The position numbers and the translations under genes are program-made. Shown here in pieces: positions 1 to 9,104 of a stretch of DNA of 64,000 nt. How positions within the stretch are numbered: the first letter of the stretch is position 1; each line of letters begins with the position of its first letter. The stretch comes from Actinosynnema sp042752395 (lineage in GTDB: Bacteria > Actinomycetota > Actinomycetes > Mycobacteriales > Pseudonocardiaceae), in the NCBI RefSeq assembly GCF_042752395.1, contig NZ_JBHYXZ010000025.1:1-64000 (forward strand), given 5' to 3'. The notes below the pieces were generated by a model that saw nothing but the letters and a program-made list of their open reading frames with translations, made no database searches and was not told the DNA's origin.

Positions 1-83
1 GCGCGCCCCGGGGGGGCCGGGGGCCCCGGGCCGCCCCCCGCCGGGCCCGGGGCCGGCGACCCCGGACCCGGGCCCGCGCGGGC
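1..83. other. G/C low-complexity stretch at the window edge
   Basis: Almost pure G and C in runs of up to seven, up to the peroxidase stop codon. No gene, RNA or credible hairpin terminator is visible. The texture matches the other poly-G/poly-C stretches of this window, one of which abuts a run of Ns, so a low-quality assembly end is more likely than a real element. Confidence 0.5.
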
Positions 84-1748
84 TCAGTCGCCCAGCGGGT
101 TGAGCAGGTCGGCCTTGCCCTCGAACGCGAACAGCAGCAGGTCCGTCATCCGGAACGTCCGCGCGTCCGGCCCGAACCGCGGCCGCCACGACGGCTCCCG
201 CACGATCGACGTGCGGCTGCCCTCCATGGCGCGGTGGAACACCTCCGCCACGATCCGGCCGCCCACCGGCCCCAGCCGGCCGCCGGCGAACTCCGCCTCC
301 CGCAGCACGTACAGCCACAGCGGCGTCGCGGCGGTCACCGCGGCCTTCTGCGCGTCGGTCAACGAGTCCAGCACCGCCCCGCCGTTGCCGACCAGGACCT
401 GCTCGTCCGTCAACGGCGGCACGCCCAGGAACTCCGCCATCTGCTGACCACTGGCCAACCGCACCATGTCCGCCCGGGTCAGGTTGCGGAACGCCAGGTT
501 GCGCTGGATCTCCGGCACCGTGCCGCCGCGCCCGCCGAACGACCCCGCCGGGAGCTGCGTCAACGGGTTCACCAGCAGGCTGTCCACCCGCTTGGCCACG
601 TTGCCGCCGTCCGCGGCCGGCGGCACCAGGTCGGGCCGGTCGGCCTCGGTGAAGTCGTACAGCCGGCGGAAGTCCGCGATCCAGTTCGTCGGCAGCGCGT
701 CCACCGTGCCCGAGTTCGGATTGTCCAGGTCCGGCAGCGCCGAGCCCGGGTCGAAGTTGCCGGACGTGCCGGTGAACACGAACAGCAGGAACAGCGTGGC
801 GACCCCGCCCGGACCGGCCGAGTTGAACACCCGGTTCCACTGGTACGCGCCCCGGATCATGCTGTGCCCCAACCGGTACGCCGCGACCGAGAACTCCAGC
901 GGCATCGTCGGGTGCAGCCCGTGCGGCGCCGTGCCGCGACCCGGCGCCTCGAAGAACCGCCGGCCGTTGGCGAACACGTCGTCCACGACGGCCGGGTCCA
1001 CGATCCGCGGTAGGAAATCGGTGCGCAGCACCCACTGGTAGTGGCGCACCACCTCCTCCCGCGCCGCGGTGAACAACCGCCGCCCGGTCAACCCGCGCAA
1101 CGCCAACTCGTCCACGACCCGGTTGTGGAACCGGATGAACCCCAGGTGGTGCTGCGCGACGATCAGGTTCTCGTCGTTGCGCGCGTCTGGGATCAACGGC
1201 CGACGCCGGTCCGCCCCCGTCGTGCCCGCCGCGCCGAACCGCGGCAGGTCGAACCCCTCCAACGCGACGTTCACCCGCTCGTCCGGGAACGGCGTCGGCG
1301 ACGTCGTGCCGACCTTCAGCTTCACCCCGTCCGCGGCGTAGAAGATCCGGTCGTTGCGGTCGCCCGGACCGCGCCCGTAGACCGAGTCGAGGTCCAGCGC
1401 CGGCGACCGGCCCTGCAGCAGGTCGTCGAGGTTGACCTCCTCGCCGAGCTGCGCCTCGGTGCGGTCCATGGTCAGGTCGTGGTCCACGAACTGGCCGAGG
1501 TAGGTGAACCCCGCCGGCACCGGCGGCGCGGCGGAGTCCTGCTGCGGGACGTCCGCGGTCATGGCGGTGGCCAGCGCGATCCTGGTCTCCTCGTCCAACC
1601 GCGGACCCTCCGGGCCGAGCCGGGAGAACCGGAACCGGCGTAACTCCTCCACGGTGAGCGGTTGGCGGGCCGTCGCCACGCCGTCGCGGTCGAACTCCAA
1701 CACCCCCTCGCCGACGACGAAGAAGCTGTTCGTGCCGTGCTGCTTCAT
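84..1748 (-). CDS. animal-type haem peroxidase family protein
   Basis: Predicted haem peroxidase of the animal (myeloperoxidase/cyclooxygenase-like) superfamily, oxidising organic substrates or halides with peroxide. Seen: 554 residues; GQFVDHDLT at about 85-93 carries the distal His90 beside Asp89, a position that can bind the haem ester in this superfamily; RSPALDLDSVYG at 114-125 matches the calcium loop; HHLGFIRFHN at 199-208 and YRLGHSMIRG at 290-299 with the expected proximal His294. No signal peptide, so the enzyme is probably cytoplasmic, as for many bacterial members. Start ATG follows a G-rich ribosome site (seven Gs). The gene stands alone, transcribed away from the transglutaminase-like gene. 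The physiological substrate cannot be read from the sequence. Confidence 0.9.
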   Translation of the reverse strand: MKQHGTNSFFVVGEGVLEFDRDGVATARQPLTVEELRRFRFSRLGPEGPRLDEETRIALATAMTADVPQQDSAAPPVPAGFTYLGQFVDHDLTMDRTEAQLGEEVNLDDLLQGRSPALDLDSVYGRGPGDRNDRIFYAADGVKLKVGTTSPTPFPDERVNVALEGFDLPRFGAAGTTGADRRRPLIPDARNDENLIVAQHHLGFIRFHNRVVDELALRGLTGRRLFTAAREEVVRHYQWVLRTDFLPRIVDPAVVDDVFANGRRFFEAPGRGTAPHGLHPTMPLEFSVAAYRLGHSMIRGAYQWNRVFNSAGPGGVATLFLLFVFTGTSGNFDPGSALPDLDNPNSGTVDALPTNWIADFRRLYDFTEADRPDLVPPAADGGNVAKRVDSLLVNPLTQLPAGSFGGRGGTVPEIQRNLAFRNLTRADMVRLASGQQMAEFLGVPPLTDEQVLVGNGGAVLDSLTDAQKAAVTAATPLWLYVLREAEFAGGRLGPVGGRIVAEVFHRAMEGSRTSIVREPSWRPRFGPDARTFRMTDLLLFAFEGKADLLNPLGD

Positions 1749-1958
1749 TGACCCCCCCAGGTCATGTGGTTGCCCGGATCGACCGGGCGGGACGAACGCA
1801 CCCCCTGTGGCCGCCCCAACTACACATGTACCAGGCGATGTCCATCAGATACCCGGACCATTCCGCTGAGCCGATCGCGCCAGTCCACGCGGGCCGGCAA
1901 GTCGCTGGTCGGGAGCTTCCTGAGAGACCCTGTGAATTTCCTTGCCCGTCAGCCGTTG

Positions 1959-2108
1959 TCGGCCGCGTTCAGGCGCGCCCGGCGGCACCCGGCATCCTCT
2001 CTTGGCGGCCGTCCGGCGTTCTCGGCCGCGTTCAGGCGCGTGCAGTCGTTCAGGCGTTCTCGGTGGCGTTCGGGCGCGTGCAGTCGTTCAGGCGTTCTCG
2101 GTGGCGTT
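1959..2108. repeat. short direct repeats in the intergenic region
   Basis: Two exact 36-bp copies lie at 2035-2070 and 2073-2108 (core GTTCAGGCGTTCTCGGTGGC). A related 19-bp unit, TCGGCCGCGTTCAGGCGCG, occurs at 1959-1977 and 2022-2040. All sit between the divergent peroxidase and transglutaminase-like genes, ending about 98 bp before the latter. They could be a slipped-strand expansion or regulator half-sites; nothing in the sequence decides. Confidence 0.75.
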
Positions 2109-2205
2109 GCAAATCCCCCTCCGGTCGCACGTCCTCGGCGGCGTTGACCGTGCCCTTGGGGCAGGGCGTAGACAGGTCGGCACACACGCCGAGGGGGATT
2201 CACGG

Positions 2206-3093
2206 ATGATCGATTACGCGACGCACAGCCGGTTCACCGATCCGGGTCCACTGACCGGGTGGTTGAACGGCATCGAGCCGGACCTGAGTGAGCTGCACCG
2301 CACCGCGTCCACGCTGGTGTTCCACTTCTGGGGCAACGGCGACGTCACCGACCACGGCTTCCCCCCGGCGCGGCGGGCCGAGGTGGACCTGCGCTACACG
2401 GCCGACATGCTCGCGCGCCTGCACGAGCTGAATCCCGCGCCGTTGGGCGCGGAACGGGCGACGACGGAGCGGATCCTGGGCTGCTGCCGGGACTTCACGC
2501 TGCTGTTCGTGTCGATGGCGCGGCAGTGCGGGATCCCGGCACGGTCGCGGGTCGGGTTCGCCGCGTACCTCGTGCCGGGCCGGCACGTCGACCACGTCGT
2601 GGCCGAGGTGTGGGACGGCGACCGGTGGCGGCTGGTCGACCCCCAGTTCGCCGCCCCCGACTCCGAGCTCGGCGGGGTGGATCCGACCGACCTGCCGCGA
2701 GACCGTTTCCTGGTGGGCGCGGACGCGTGGCGGGCGTGCCGGTCGGGTGCGCTCGACCCCGACCGCTTCATGATCTCCCCGGACCGGACCGACCCGCGCC
2801 TGCGCGGCCTGCCACAGATCCGGCACAACCTCGTGCAGGACCTCGCGGCGCTGAACAAGCACGAGATGATCCTCTGGGACCTGTGGGGCTGCCTGACCGA
2901 CGACCCGGCGGTGTCCGACCCGGCAGTGTCCGAACAGGACGCCGCAGCCGCCGACGAGCTGGCCGCGCTGCTCCAAGACCCCGACAGCGCCGACGTGAGC
3001 GCGATCTTCGCCACCGACCCCTACCGCGTGCCACCGGTGATCACGTCCATCGACCAGACCACCCTGGCGCCGGTGGAGGTCACACTGCGCTGA
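2206..3093 (+). CDS. transglutaminase-like superfamily protein
   Basis: Protein of 295 residues with the transglutaminase/protease-like fold and a complete Cys-His-Asp triad: Cys94 in GCCRDFTLLF, His130 in VDHVVAEVW and Asp145 in WRLVDPQ. Such bacterial proteins act as proteases, amidases or cross-linkers; the substrate here is unknown. The frame is open upstream, but ATG 2206 is preferred because GAGGGGG lies 8 bp before it and upstream codons run into the direct repeats. No signal peptide. A weak inverted repeat (CTGTCC/GGACAG, 3101-3117) follows the stop. Cytoplasmic, single-gene unit. Confidence 0.87.
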   Translation: MIDYATHSRFTDPGPLTGWLNGIEPDLSELHRTASTLVFHFWGNGDVTDHGFPPARRAEVDLRYTADMLARLHELNPAPLGAERATTERILGCCRDFTLLFVSMARQCGIPARSRVGFAAYLVPGRHVDHVVAEVWDGDRWRLVDPQFAAPDSELGGVDPTDLPRDRFLVGADAWRACRSGALDPDRFMISPDRTDPRLRGLPQIRHNLVQDLAALNKHEMILWDLWGCLTDDPAVSDPAVSEQDAAAADELAALLQDPDSADVSAIFATDPYRVPPVITSIDQTTLAPVEVTLR

Positions 3094-3672
3094 GCCATCT
3101 CTGTCCACGACGGACAGTCCCCGGTGGACGCTCCTGCATGCCCGGCTCGCCGGCCGCCACCGTGACCCCGCCGCCCGCGAGCGCCCGATCCGCGACGGGC
3201 CGGCCGCCACCGGGGGGCGAGCCGGCACGGGTTGATCCTCGACCGCCGACCCGGCGCATCCCCGACTCCCGACGCCGGCCGCGCACAGGCCGCAGGCGCT
3301 GGACCGCCCGGCGGTCGACGCGACGCTACGGGCCGCGGACGCTCGATGCGAGCGGGTCGGTGCCGCACGTTTCCGCGGCCACTGCCTCGCGTCTCCCCGG
3401 TCACCGCCTCGCGTCTACGTGGCGGTGCGCGTCTACGTGGCGGTGGGCGTCGAGGGGGCGAGGTGCGGCGGGGGTGGGTGGGGAGGCGGGTGGTTGGGCA
3501 GGCCGGTGGTTGAGCGGGGCCTCATTTCTTCAACCGACGTTTGACGGTGAAGATAACGGTGTTTTGGTGAGTCGGGCAAGACAGGTTCACTCGATCGGGT
3601 TCGGGGTGTCGGGCGAAACCGCAGGTCGGAGGGGGTGGGGCGATCGTCGGCCCGTCCACCACACTGAACGTC
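3094..3672. other. intergenic region without recognised gene
   Basis: About 580 bp between two plus-strand genes. It holds a small inverted repeat at 3101-3117 and a tandem duplication of GCGTCTACGTGGCGGTG (3411-3445). The last 150 bp are lower in GC and probably hold the monooxygenase promoter, but no clear -10/-35 pair stands out. Open frames here show no recognisable protein. Confidence 0.5.
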
Positions 3673-5121
3673 ATGACCTCTCCCGAGCACCTCGACGTCG
3701 TGATCGTGGGCGCCGGGCTCTCCGGTGTCGGCGCGGCCTACCGCCTCCGCACCGAGTGCCCCGGCAAGTCCGTCGCGATCCTCGAAGCCCGCGACACCCT
3801 GGGCGGCACGTGGGAGGTGTTCCGGTACCCCGGCGTCCGGTCCGACTCCGACATGTTCACCCTCGGCTACCCGTTCCGCCCCTGGCGCGAGGCGGCGGCG
3901 ATCGCGGACGGGCCGTCGATCCTCCGGTACATCCGGTCCACGGCCGCCGAGTTCGGCATCGACCGGCTCGTGCGCTACCGCACCAAGGTCGTCGCGGCCG
4001 ACTTCGACACCGGGACGGCCCGCTGGACGCTCACCGTCGCCACCGACGGCACGACGAGAACGATCACCTGCGACTTCCTCTACACCTGCGCCGGCTACTA
4101 CGACTACGACCACCCGCACGACCCGGCCCTCCCGAACCTCGACGCGTTCCGCGGCGTCGTCGTCCGACCCCAGTTCTGGCCCGACGACCTCGACTACGCC
4201 GGCAAACGGGTCCTCGTCATCGGCAGCGGCGCGACGGCGGTCACGCTCGTGCCCGCCATGGCGCGCACCGCGGCCCACGTCACGATGCTCCAGCGCTCGC
4301 CCACGTGGATCGGCGTGGTCCCCGGGCGCGACCGCCTCGCCGACGCCGCCCGCGCCGTCCTGCCCGCGACCGCCGCCCACCGCCTGGTCCGCGCCAAGAA
4401 CATCCTGGTCAACCTCGCCTTCTACCAGTTCTGCCGCCGCCTGCCGAAGGCCGCGCGCAAGCTCCTCACCGGCCTGTCCGCCCAGGTCCTCGACGGCCGG
4501 ACGGTCCGCGAGCACTTCACCCCGACCTACGACCCGTGGGACCAGCGGCTGTGCGCGAGCCCCGACGCCGACCTCTTCCACGCGCTCAAGGACGGCCGGG
4601 CGTCGGTCGTCACGGACCACGTCGACACGATCACCCCCGACGGCGTGCGGCTGAGGTCGGGGCGGGAACTCGCGGCCGACGTCGTCGTCACCGCCACCGG
4701 TCTGCGGCTGCTCGCCCTGGGCGGCATCGCGCCGAGCGTCGACGGCCGCCGCGTCGAGCTGTCCGAGCAGTTCGTCTGGCGCGGCGCGATGATCACCGGC
4801 CTGCCGAACTTCGCGGTCTGCCTCGGCTACACGAACGCGTCCTGGACGCTGCGCGCCGACCTGACCTCACGCCTGGTGTGCCGGGTCCTCAACCACATGG
4901 ACGACCGCGGTTACGCCTCCGTCGTCCCCACGCCGAAGCGCCCGCCGGTCCCGCGCCCGCTGCTCGACCTCGCCTCCGGCTACGTCCAGCGCGCCATCCA
5001 CGCGTTCCCGCGCCAGGGCGACCGCGGCCCGTGGCGGGTGCGGCAGAACTACCTGCTCGACTCGGTCACCACGCTGCGCGGCAACCTGGACCGCGACCTC
5101 GTCGGCACGGCCCGATCGTAG
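3673..5121 (+). CDS. flavin-containing (Baeyer-Villiger type, EthA-like) monooxygenase
   Basis: FAD/NADPH monooxygenase of 482 residues resembling EthA-type Baeyer-Villiger enzymes, which insert oxygen next to ketones or oxidise sulfur and nitrogen. Seen: FAD Rossmann motif GAGLSG at 13-18; GGTWEVFRYPGVRSDSDMFT, typical of the class; NADPH Rossmann motif GSGATA at 184-189. The Baeyer-Villiger fingerprint (F-x-G-x-x-x-H-x-x-x-W-P) is present at 159-170, but its His is Arg165 (codon CGA). Because this residue is important in the family, the enzyme may have altered or lost Baeyer-Villiger activity. Start ATG has no strong ribosome site. No EthR-like repressor is adjacent. Confidence 0.9.
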   Translation: MTSPEHLDVVIVGAGLSGVGAAYRLRTECPGKSVAILEARDTLGGTWEVFRYPGVRSDSDMFTLGYPFRPWREAAAIADGPSILRYIRSTAAEFGIDRLVRYRTKVVAADFDTGTARWTLTVATDGTTRTITCDFLYTCAGYYDYDHPHDPALPNLDAFRGVVVRPQFWPDDLDYAGKRVLVIGSGATAVTLVPAMARTAAHVTMLQRSPTWIGVVPGRDRLADAARAVLPATAAHRLVRAKNILVNLAFYQFCRRLPKAARKLLTGLSAQVLDGRTVREHFTPTYDPWDQRLCASPDADLFHALKDGRASVVTDHVDTITPDGVRLRSGRELAADVVVTATGLRLLALGGIAPSVDGRRVELSEQFVWRGAMITGLPNFAVCLGYTNASWTLRADLTSRLVCRVLNHMDDRGYASVVPTPKRPPVPRPLLDLASGYVQRAIHAFPRQGDRGPWRVRQNYLLDSVTTLRGNLDRDLVGTARS

Positions 5122-5180
5122 GCAACCCCTCCCCGGCACGGCGCGTCCTTGTCCCCGTGGACGCGAGGGACGATCACCCG

Positions 5181-5561
5181 GTGGACTCGACGGACGGCCA
5201 CCCGGCCGGGCGGGTCGCGGCACGGCGACGCGGGCCCGCGTGGGCGGGGTGGGCGATCGGCGTGCCGATGAACCTGGCCCTCGGCGTGGCCGGCCACTAC
5301 CCGATGGTCGCGCTGTGGCTGCTCGGCACGGCGGTCGTGCAGGAATCGGGCTGGGCCACGCCCGACCCGACCCTGCTCGACGACGGCTGGTTCCCGATCG
5401 TGCTCGTCGTGGGCGTGACGTGGCTGTTCTTCCTGCCGGTCGTGGTGGGGCTCAACCTCGTCGTCACGCGCGTCACGGCGGTGCGACGGCCGCCCTACCG
5501 ACTGGCCGCCGCCCTGCTGCCGGCGGTGCCGTTCGCCTACGAGGTGGTCACGGCAGCTTGA
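5181..5561 (+). CDS. small membrane protein, unknown function
   Basis: Putative 126-residue membrane protein with about three hydrophobic segments: near MNLALGVAGHYPMVALWLL, IVLVVGVTWLFFLPVVVG and the C-terminal LAAALLPAVPFAYEVV. GTG 5181 is chosen because GAGGGA lies about 10 bp upstream; GTG 5157 is in frame but has no such site. It follows the monooxygenase by 59 bp and may share its transcript. Its 3' end overlaps the convergent SDR gene by 14 bp. Family not recognised. Confidence 0.65.
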   Translation: MDSTDGHPAGRVAARRRGPAWAGWAIGVPMNLALGVAGHYPMVALWLLGTAVVQESGWATPDPTLLDDGWFPIVLVVGVTWLFFLPVVVGLNLVVTRVTAVRRPPYRLAAALLPAVPFAYEVVTAA

Positions 5562-6309
5562 CGCCGGTCAGCTCCGCGCACGCGTCGAGCAGGCGGTCCT
5601 GGACCTCGACGTCGTACGCGGCGGGGTTGGCGCGCAGCTCCTCGCGCCACTTGAAGTAGCGGCCGGTGACGGTGGCGGCGGGCTCGTCGCTCGTCGCCAG
5701 CCACACCTGGGTGTCCGCGCCCTTCGGCAGCTCGTCGGTCGCGCCGGGGCCGCCCAGCTTGGTCTTGATCCAGCCGGGGTCGACCGCGTTGCTCAGCACG
5801 TAGGTCCACCGGCGCGCCACCGCGAACGCCAGCACCACGTCCAGCAGCTTCGAGTCCGAGTACGCCTGCATGCCGTGCCACGGCCCGCGCTCGTGCTGGA
5901 GGTCGTCGAGGTCCGCCACGCCCTGCGCCTCCAGCCCCGACGTCAGGTAGACCAGCCGCCGGGGCCGGGGCATCAGGGCCGTGAGCAGGTACGGCGCCAG
6001 CACGTTGACCTGGAACAGCAGCTCCAGGCCGTCCTCGGTGACGGTGCGCTCGGCCAGGCCGCCGCCGAGCCCCGCGTTGTGGATCACCACGTCGAACCGC
6101 CCGGCGGCGTCGGCCAGCTCCCGCGTCTGCGCCAGCGACGCGAGGTCGCCGACGACCACGTCGGCCGCGCCGGGCACGGCGGCCAACGCGTCCTCGGCCC
6201 GGGCGGCGTCGCGCGCGTGCAGCACGACCCGGTGCCCGAGCGAGACCAGCGTCGCCGCCGTCTCCCGACCGATACCGTCCGACGACCCCGTGACCAGAAC
6301 GCTCACCAT
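5548..6309 (-). CDS. short-chain dehydrogenase/reductase
   Basis: NAD(P)-dependent SDR of 253 residues. Seen: N-terminal VLVTGSSDGIGRE (TGxxxGxG cofactor motif), NAG in VIHNAGLGGG, the catalytic Ser region LTSG and YSDSK supplying the YxxxK pair. Long AGxG-type retinol-dehydrogenase-like spacing suggests reduction or oxidation of a lipid- or steroid-like alcohol, which is inference. ATG 6309 puts the cofactor motif at the extreme N terminus; an in-frame start ten codons upstream would overlap the LacI-type palindrome at 6325-6338 and is less likely. The 3' end overlaps the preceding convergent membrane-protein gene by 14 bp. Confidence 0.88.
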   Translation of the reverse strand: MVSVLVTGSSDGIGRETAATLVSLGHRVVLHARDAARAEDALAAVPGAADVVVGDLASLAQTRELADAAGRFDVVIHNAGLGGGLAERTVTEDGLELLFQVNVLAPYLLTALMPRPRRLVYLTSGLEAQGVADLDDLQHERGPWHGMQAYSDSKLLDVVLAFAVARRWTYVLSNAVDPGWIKTKLGGPGATDELPKGADTQVWLATSDEPAATVTGRYFKWREELRANPAAYDVEVQDRLLDACAELTGVKLP

Positions 6310-6324
6310 GCGGCGGAGCCTACC

Positions 6325-6338
6325 TGGGAGCGTTCCCA
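6325..6338. promoter_or_regulatory. CebR-like LacI-family operator
   Basis: TGGGAGCGTTCCCA, one base off the perfect palindrome TGGGAGCGCTCCCA known for the cellobiose repressor CebR of Streptomyces. It lies 16 bp upstream of the SDR start and 9 bp beyond the stop of the secreted glycosidase transcribed in the same direction, so it could control the SDR or act inside a glycosidase-SDR unit. Confidence 0.65.
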
Positions 6339-6346
6339 ATCGCCGT

Positions 6347-8011
6347 TCAGCCGATCACCTGCCACCCGGCGAGTTGCGCGGCGGGCCAGCCCGTGTTGCC
6401 GGTGAACCGCAGCCGCACGTACCGGGCGCGCAGCCCGGACGGCAGCGCGACGGTGACGGCGTTGCCGGCGGCCGGGTCGAACACGTACCCGGTCGCGCCC
6501 AACGCGGTGGTGAACGCCGAGCCGTCCGACGACGCCTCCACCGCGATCGTCTGCGTGCGCCTGCCCCACGCCGGGTTCGGCGGCAGGCTCAGCACCATCC
6601 GGCGCGGCGCGGCGACCGCGCCCAGGTCGACCTGGATCCACTGCGGGAACGCCTGGTTCGCGCTCTCCCAGTAGCTGTGCGGGTCGGCGTCCACGGCGAA
6701 GTGGCTGCCGTAGTGCTGGGTCTGGCTGCTCTGCGCGGTGGGCCTGCCGGCGGCGAGGTCGCGTTCCGCCGGGGGCGTGTCGGTGAGCACCGGCCTGGTC
6801 GGGCGGACCGCGGTCAGCGGGATCAGCCCCTTGAGCATCCGGCCGCCGTCGCCGGTGAGCCGCAGGTAGTAGTCCGACGAGCACCGCGTGCCGTCCTCGT
6901 CCAGCGCGAGGAACCCGGAGCCGACCGGGATGCCCGCCTGCGTCTCCGGCGTCTTGGCGATCTGGTTGGCCTCGTTGTACTCGTCGAACATCGAGATGTA
7001 GATGCCCTGCACGCCCAGCCGGACCATGTTGTAGAACTGCCGCCACATGAAGTCGCCGTGCGCGCGGTGCCGCCGGGACAGGTCGCCGGGCAGCACGCAC
7101 GGCTGGTAGTCGATGCCGAGCCGCGTGCACTCGGCCTGGTCCGGCGAGTTCACGTTGGTGTGGAAGTGGTCGGCGTCGGCCACCGTGCCGATCCGGCCGA
7201 CCATCCACGGCGACAGCATGTGGAAGCTGCGGTAGACCTGCGCGAAGCCCGGCCGCGAGTCCTCGACCTCGCGCCGCCAGTGCGTCGGCACGCCGCCGAT
7301 CAGGTACACGCCCTGGCCCTTGAACCAGTCGACGACGTCCTGGCACTGCTGCGGGGTGAACGGCCGGCCGGGGTCGTTGAAGCCGAAGCCCCAGACGCAC
7401 ACCACCGGTTTGCCGTTCTGGCGGGCGTACATGGGGGAGGAGGTGTACGCCCGCATCTTGTCGATCCAGTCGGCCTTGATCTCCGACTGCATGTTCGTCC
7501 AGTTGGTGACGTCGTACATGATGTAGAACTTCACGCCGTGCGCCTCGGCCGCGCGCCGGACGCGGGCGGTGACGGCGTCGCGGATCGGGCCCTCGCCGCC
7601 GGTCGGGTTGAACCGCTGGAGGGCCGCGGTGTCGCAGCCGTACTCCCGCATCCACCGGAAGTGGACGTCCACGGTGGAGTAGTCGTGGTTGGAGAAGACG
7701 GTCGCCGGCCGGCCGTCGCCGAGCGCGCCGAACGCGGTCGCGTACTGGTTCGGGTAGTCGGTCATGTCCGGCCAGGCCATCAACGCGTGGTTGGCCGGCG
7801 AGGGCGGCCGGCCCCAGTCGTGGCTCCAGTGCCACCAGCCGTTGATCGGCGAGTTGTCGCCCCGGGCGGCGAACCAGCCCTGGTAGCCGACGGTGATCTT
7901 GCCGACCACGTCGCCCGGCGGGCTCGCGGCGGCGGCCGGGCTCGACGTGGTGGTGGCGAGGGCGGAGGCGGCCAGGGCCGACCCGATGAACGTCCTGCGT
8001 GACAGGGACAC
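6347..8011 (-). CDS. secreted glycoside hydrolase, family 71/99-like, with F5/8 type C domain
   Basis: Exported glycosidase of about 554 residues. Seen: Tat signal with SRRTFIG near residue 5 and an Ala-rich stretch; a catalytic region beginning VGKITVGYQGWF and containing MFDEYNEANQIAKTP, typical of bacterial GH71/99-like proteins annotated on xylan or mannan clusters; and a C-terminal F5/8 type C (discoidin) carbohydrate-binding domain over about the last 130 residues, ending RARYVRLRFTGNTGWPAAQL. GTG 8011 is chosen because GAAGGAG lies 7-8 bp upstream and the Tat motif then starts the protein. Acts outside the cell on polysaccharide, probably plant-derived. A CebR-like palindrome follows its stop. 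Confidence 0.88.
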   Translation of the reverse strand: MSLSRRTFIGSALAASALATTTSSPAAAASPPGDVVGKITVGYQGWFAARGDNSPINGWWHWSHDWGRPPSPANHALMAWPDMTDYPNQYATAFGALGDGRPATVFSNHDYSTVDVHFRWMREYGCDTAALQRFNPTGGEGPIRDAVTARVRRAAEAHGVKFYIMYDVTNWTNMQSEIKADWIDKMRAYTSSPMYARQNGKPVVCVWGFGFNDPGRPFTPQQCQDVVDWFKGQGVYLIGGVPTHWRREVEDSRPGFAQVYRSFHMLSPWMVGRIGTVADADHFHTNVNSPDQAECTRLGIDYQPCVLPGDLSRRHRAHGDFMWRQFYNMVRLGVQGIYISMFDEYNEANQIAKTPETQAGIPVGSGFLALDEDGTRCSSDYYLRLTGDGGRMLKGLIPLTAVRPTRPVLTDTPPAERDLAAGRPTAQSSQTQHYGSHFAVDADPHSYWESANQAFPQWIQVDLGAVAAPRRMVLSLPPNPAWGRRTQTIAVEASSDGSAFTTALGATGYVFDPAAGNAVTVALPSGLRARYVRLRFTGNTGWPAAQLAGWQVIG

Positions 8012-8159
8012 CGCACGCTCCTTCGTTGGAGGGACGGCATCAGCATGCAAGAAGTGAGCAGCGTCACGCAATAATTCGACAAACCGGGATTCTCGGGTCG
8101 GACCGGGACGAGGGCCGCGCCAGGTGGGCGACCAGTTCGGCGGCCGACCGGAACCCCGT

Positions 8160-9104
8160 TCACGCGGCGACCCCGGCCTTCGGCCGTGCGCGGGCCAGCA
8201 GCACGCCCCCGATCACGACCGCGCCGCCGACCGCCGTGTGCCACCCCACCGGCTCGTCGAGCAGCACCGCGCCGAGCGTCGTCGACCACAGTGGCGCGAC
8301 GTAGGTGACGGTCGACGCCACCGCCGGACCGGCCGCGCGGATGACGTCGAGGTTCAGCACGTACGCCAGGCCCGTGCCGACCGCGCCCAGCACCGCCAGC
8401 GCCACGACGGCCCCCGTGCCCGGCCACGCCGGCGGCCCGCCCGCGAACGGCGCGACCAGCGCCAGTTGCAGGGTCGCGCAGGTGATCTGCACGGCCGACA
8501 ACGCGCTCGCGCCGTGTCCGCCGCCGGCGAAGAACCGGCGGGTGTAGGCGAACCCCGCGCCGTAGCAGGCGGTCGCGGCGAGGCAGGCGAGGCTGCCTTC
8601 GAGCAGGTCGCCCGACAGCCCGCGCCACGCGCCGAGCACGACGAGCACCCCGGCGAAGCCCGTCCCGAGCCCGGCCAGGCGGGTCCGGGTGATCCGCTCG
8701 CCCGGCACGACGAGCAGCACGAACACCAGCGTGGCCAGCGGCGTGGTGGCGTTCAGCACCCCGGCCGGCACCGAGCCGACCAGCGTCTCGCCGTGCGCGA
8801 GCAGCGTGAACGGCACGGCGTTGAGCAGCGCCGCCACCACCGCCGCGTGACCCCACGTGCGCCGGTCCCGCGGCACGGCGGAGCCGCCCGCCAGGCACAT
8901 CGCCCACAGCGCGAGCGCGCCGAACAGGCAGCGGGACAACGCCACCCACACCGGCGGCACGCCCGCGTCCACCGCCACCTTGATCAACGCGAAGCTGCTG
9001 CCCCAGATCGCGGACAGCAGCAAGAACTTCCCGGACGTCTGCACCCGGGGGAGGATCGCCGCGCCTGCGAGGATGAGTCCAACAAGTGCCCGACACCGAC
9101 CCAT
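8160..9104 (-). CDS. EamA/DMT-family transporter
   Basis: Integral membrane permease of 294-314 residues with about ten hydrophobic helices and the internal duplication of the drug/metabolite transporter superfamily (two EamA halves; first helix FLLLSAIWGSSFALIKVAV). Likely exports an amino acid or other small metabolite, though substrate cannot be told. The listed start is ATG 9104, only 11 bp from the divergent LysR start. In-frame GTG 9044 begins right before the first helix and would leave room for promoters, so the shorter form is plausible. A LysR regulator divergent from its transporter is a common regulatory pair. Confidence 0.85.
   Translation of the reverse strand: MGRCRALVGLILAGAAILPRVQTSGKFLLLSAIWGSSFALIKVAVDAGVPPVWVALSRCLFGALALWAMCLAGGSAVPRDRRTWGHAAVVAALLNAVPFTLLAHGETLVGSVPAGVLNATTPLATLVFVLLVVPGERITRTRLAGLGTGFAGVLVVLGAWRGLSGDLLEGSLACLAATACYGAGFAYTRRFFAGGGHGASALSAVQITCATLQLALVAPFAGGPPAWPGTGAVVALAVLGAVGTGLAYVLNLDVIRAAGPAVASTVTYVAPLWSTTLGAVLLDEPVGWHTAVGGAVVIGGVLLARARPKAGVAA

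Noticed and set aside
1..83. Hairpin-rich origin or terminator
   Set aside because: Any pairing results from pure G/C runs; the same texture flanks an N gap, so artefact is more likely.
2526..5180. Very long plus-strand open frame across the transglutaminase-like and monooxygenase genes
   Set aside because: It runs in a different frame over two well-supported genes, has Arg/Pro-rich nonsense composition, and only its last 126 codons (from 5181) look like a protein.
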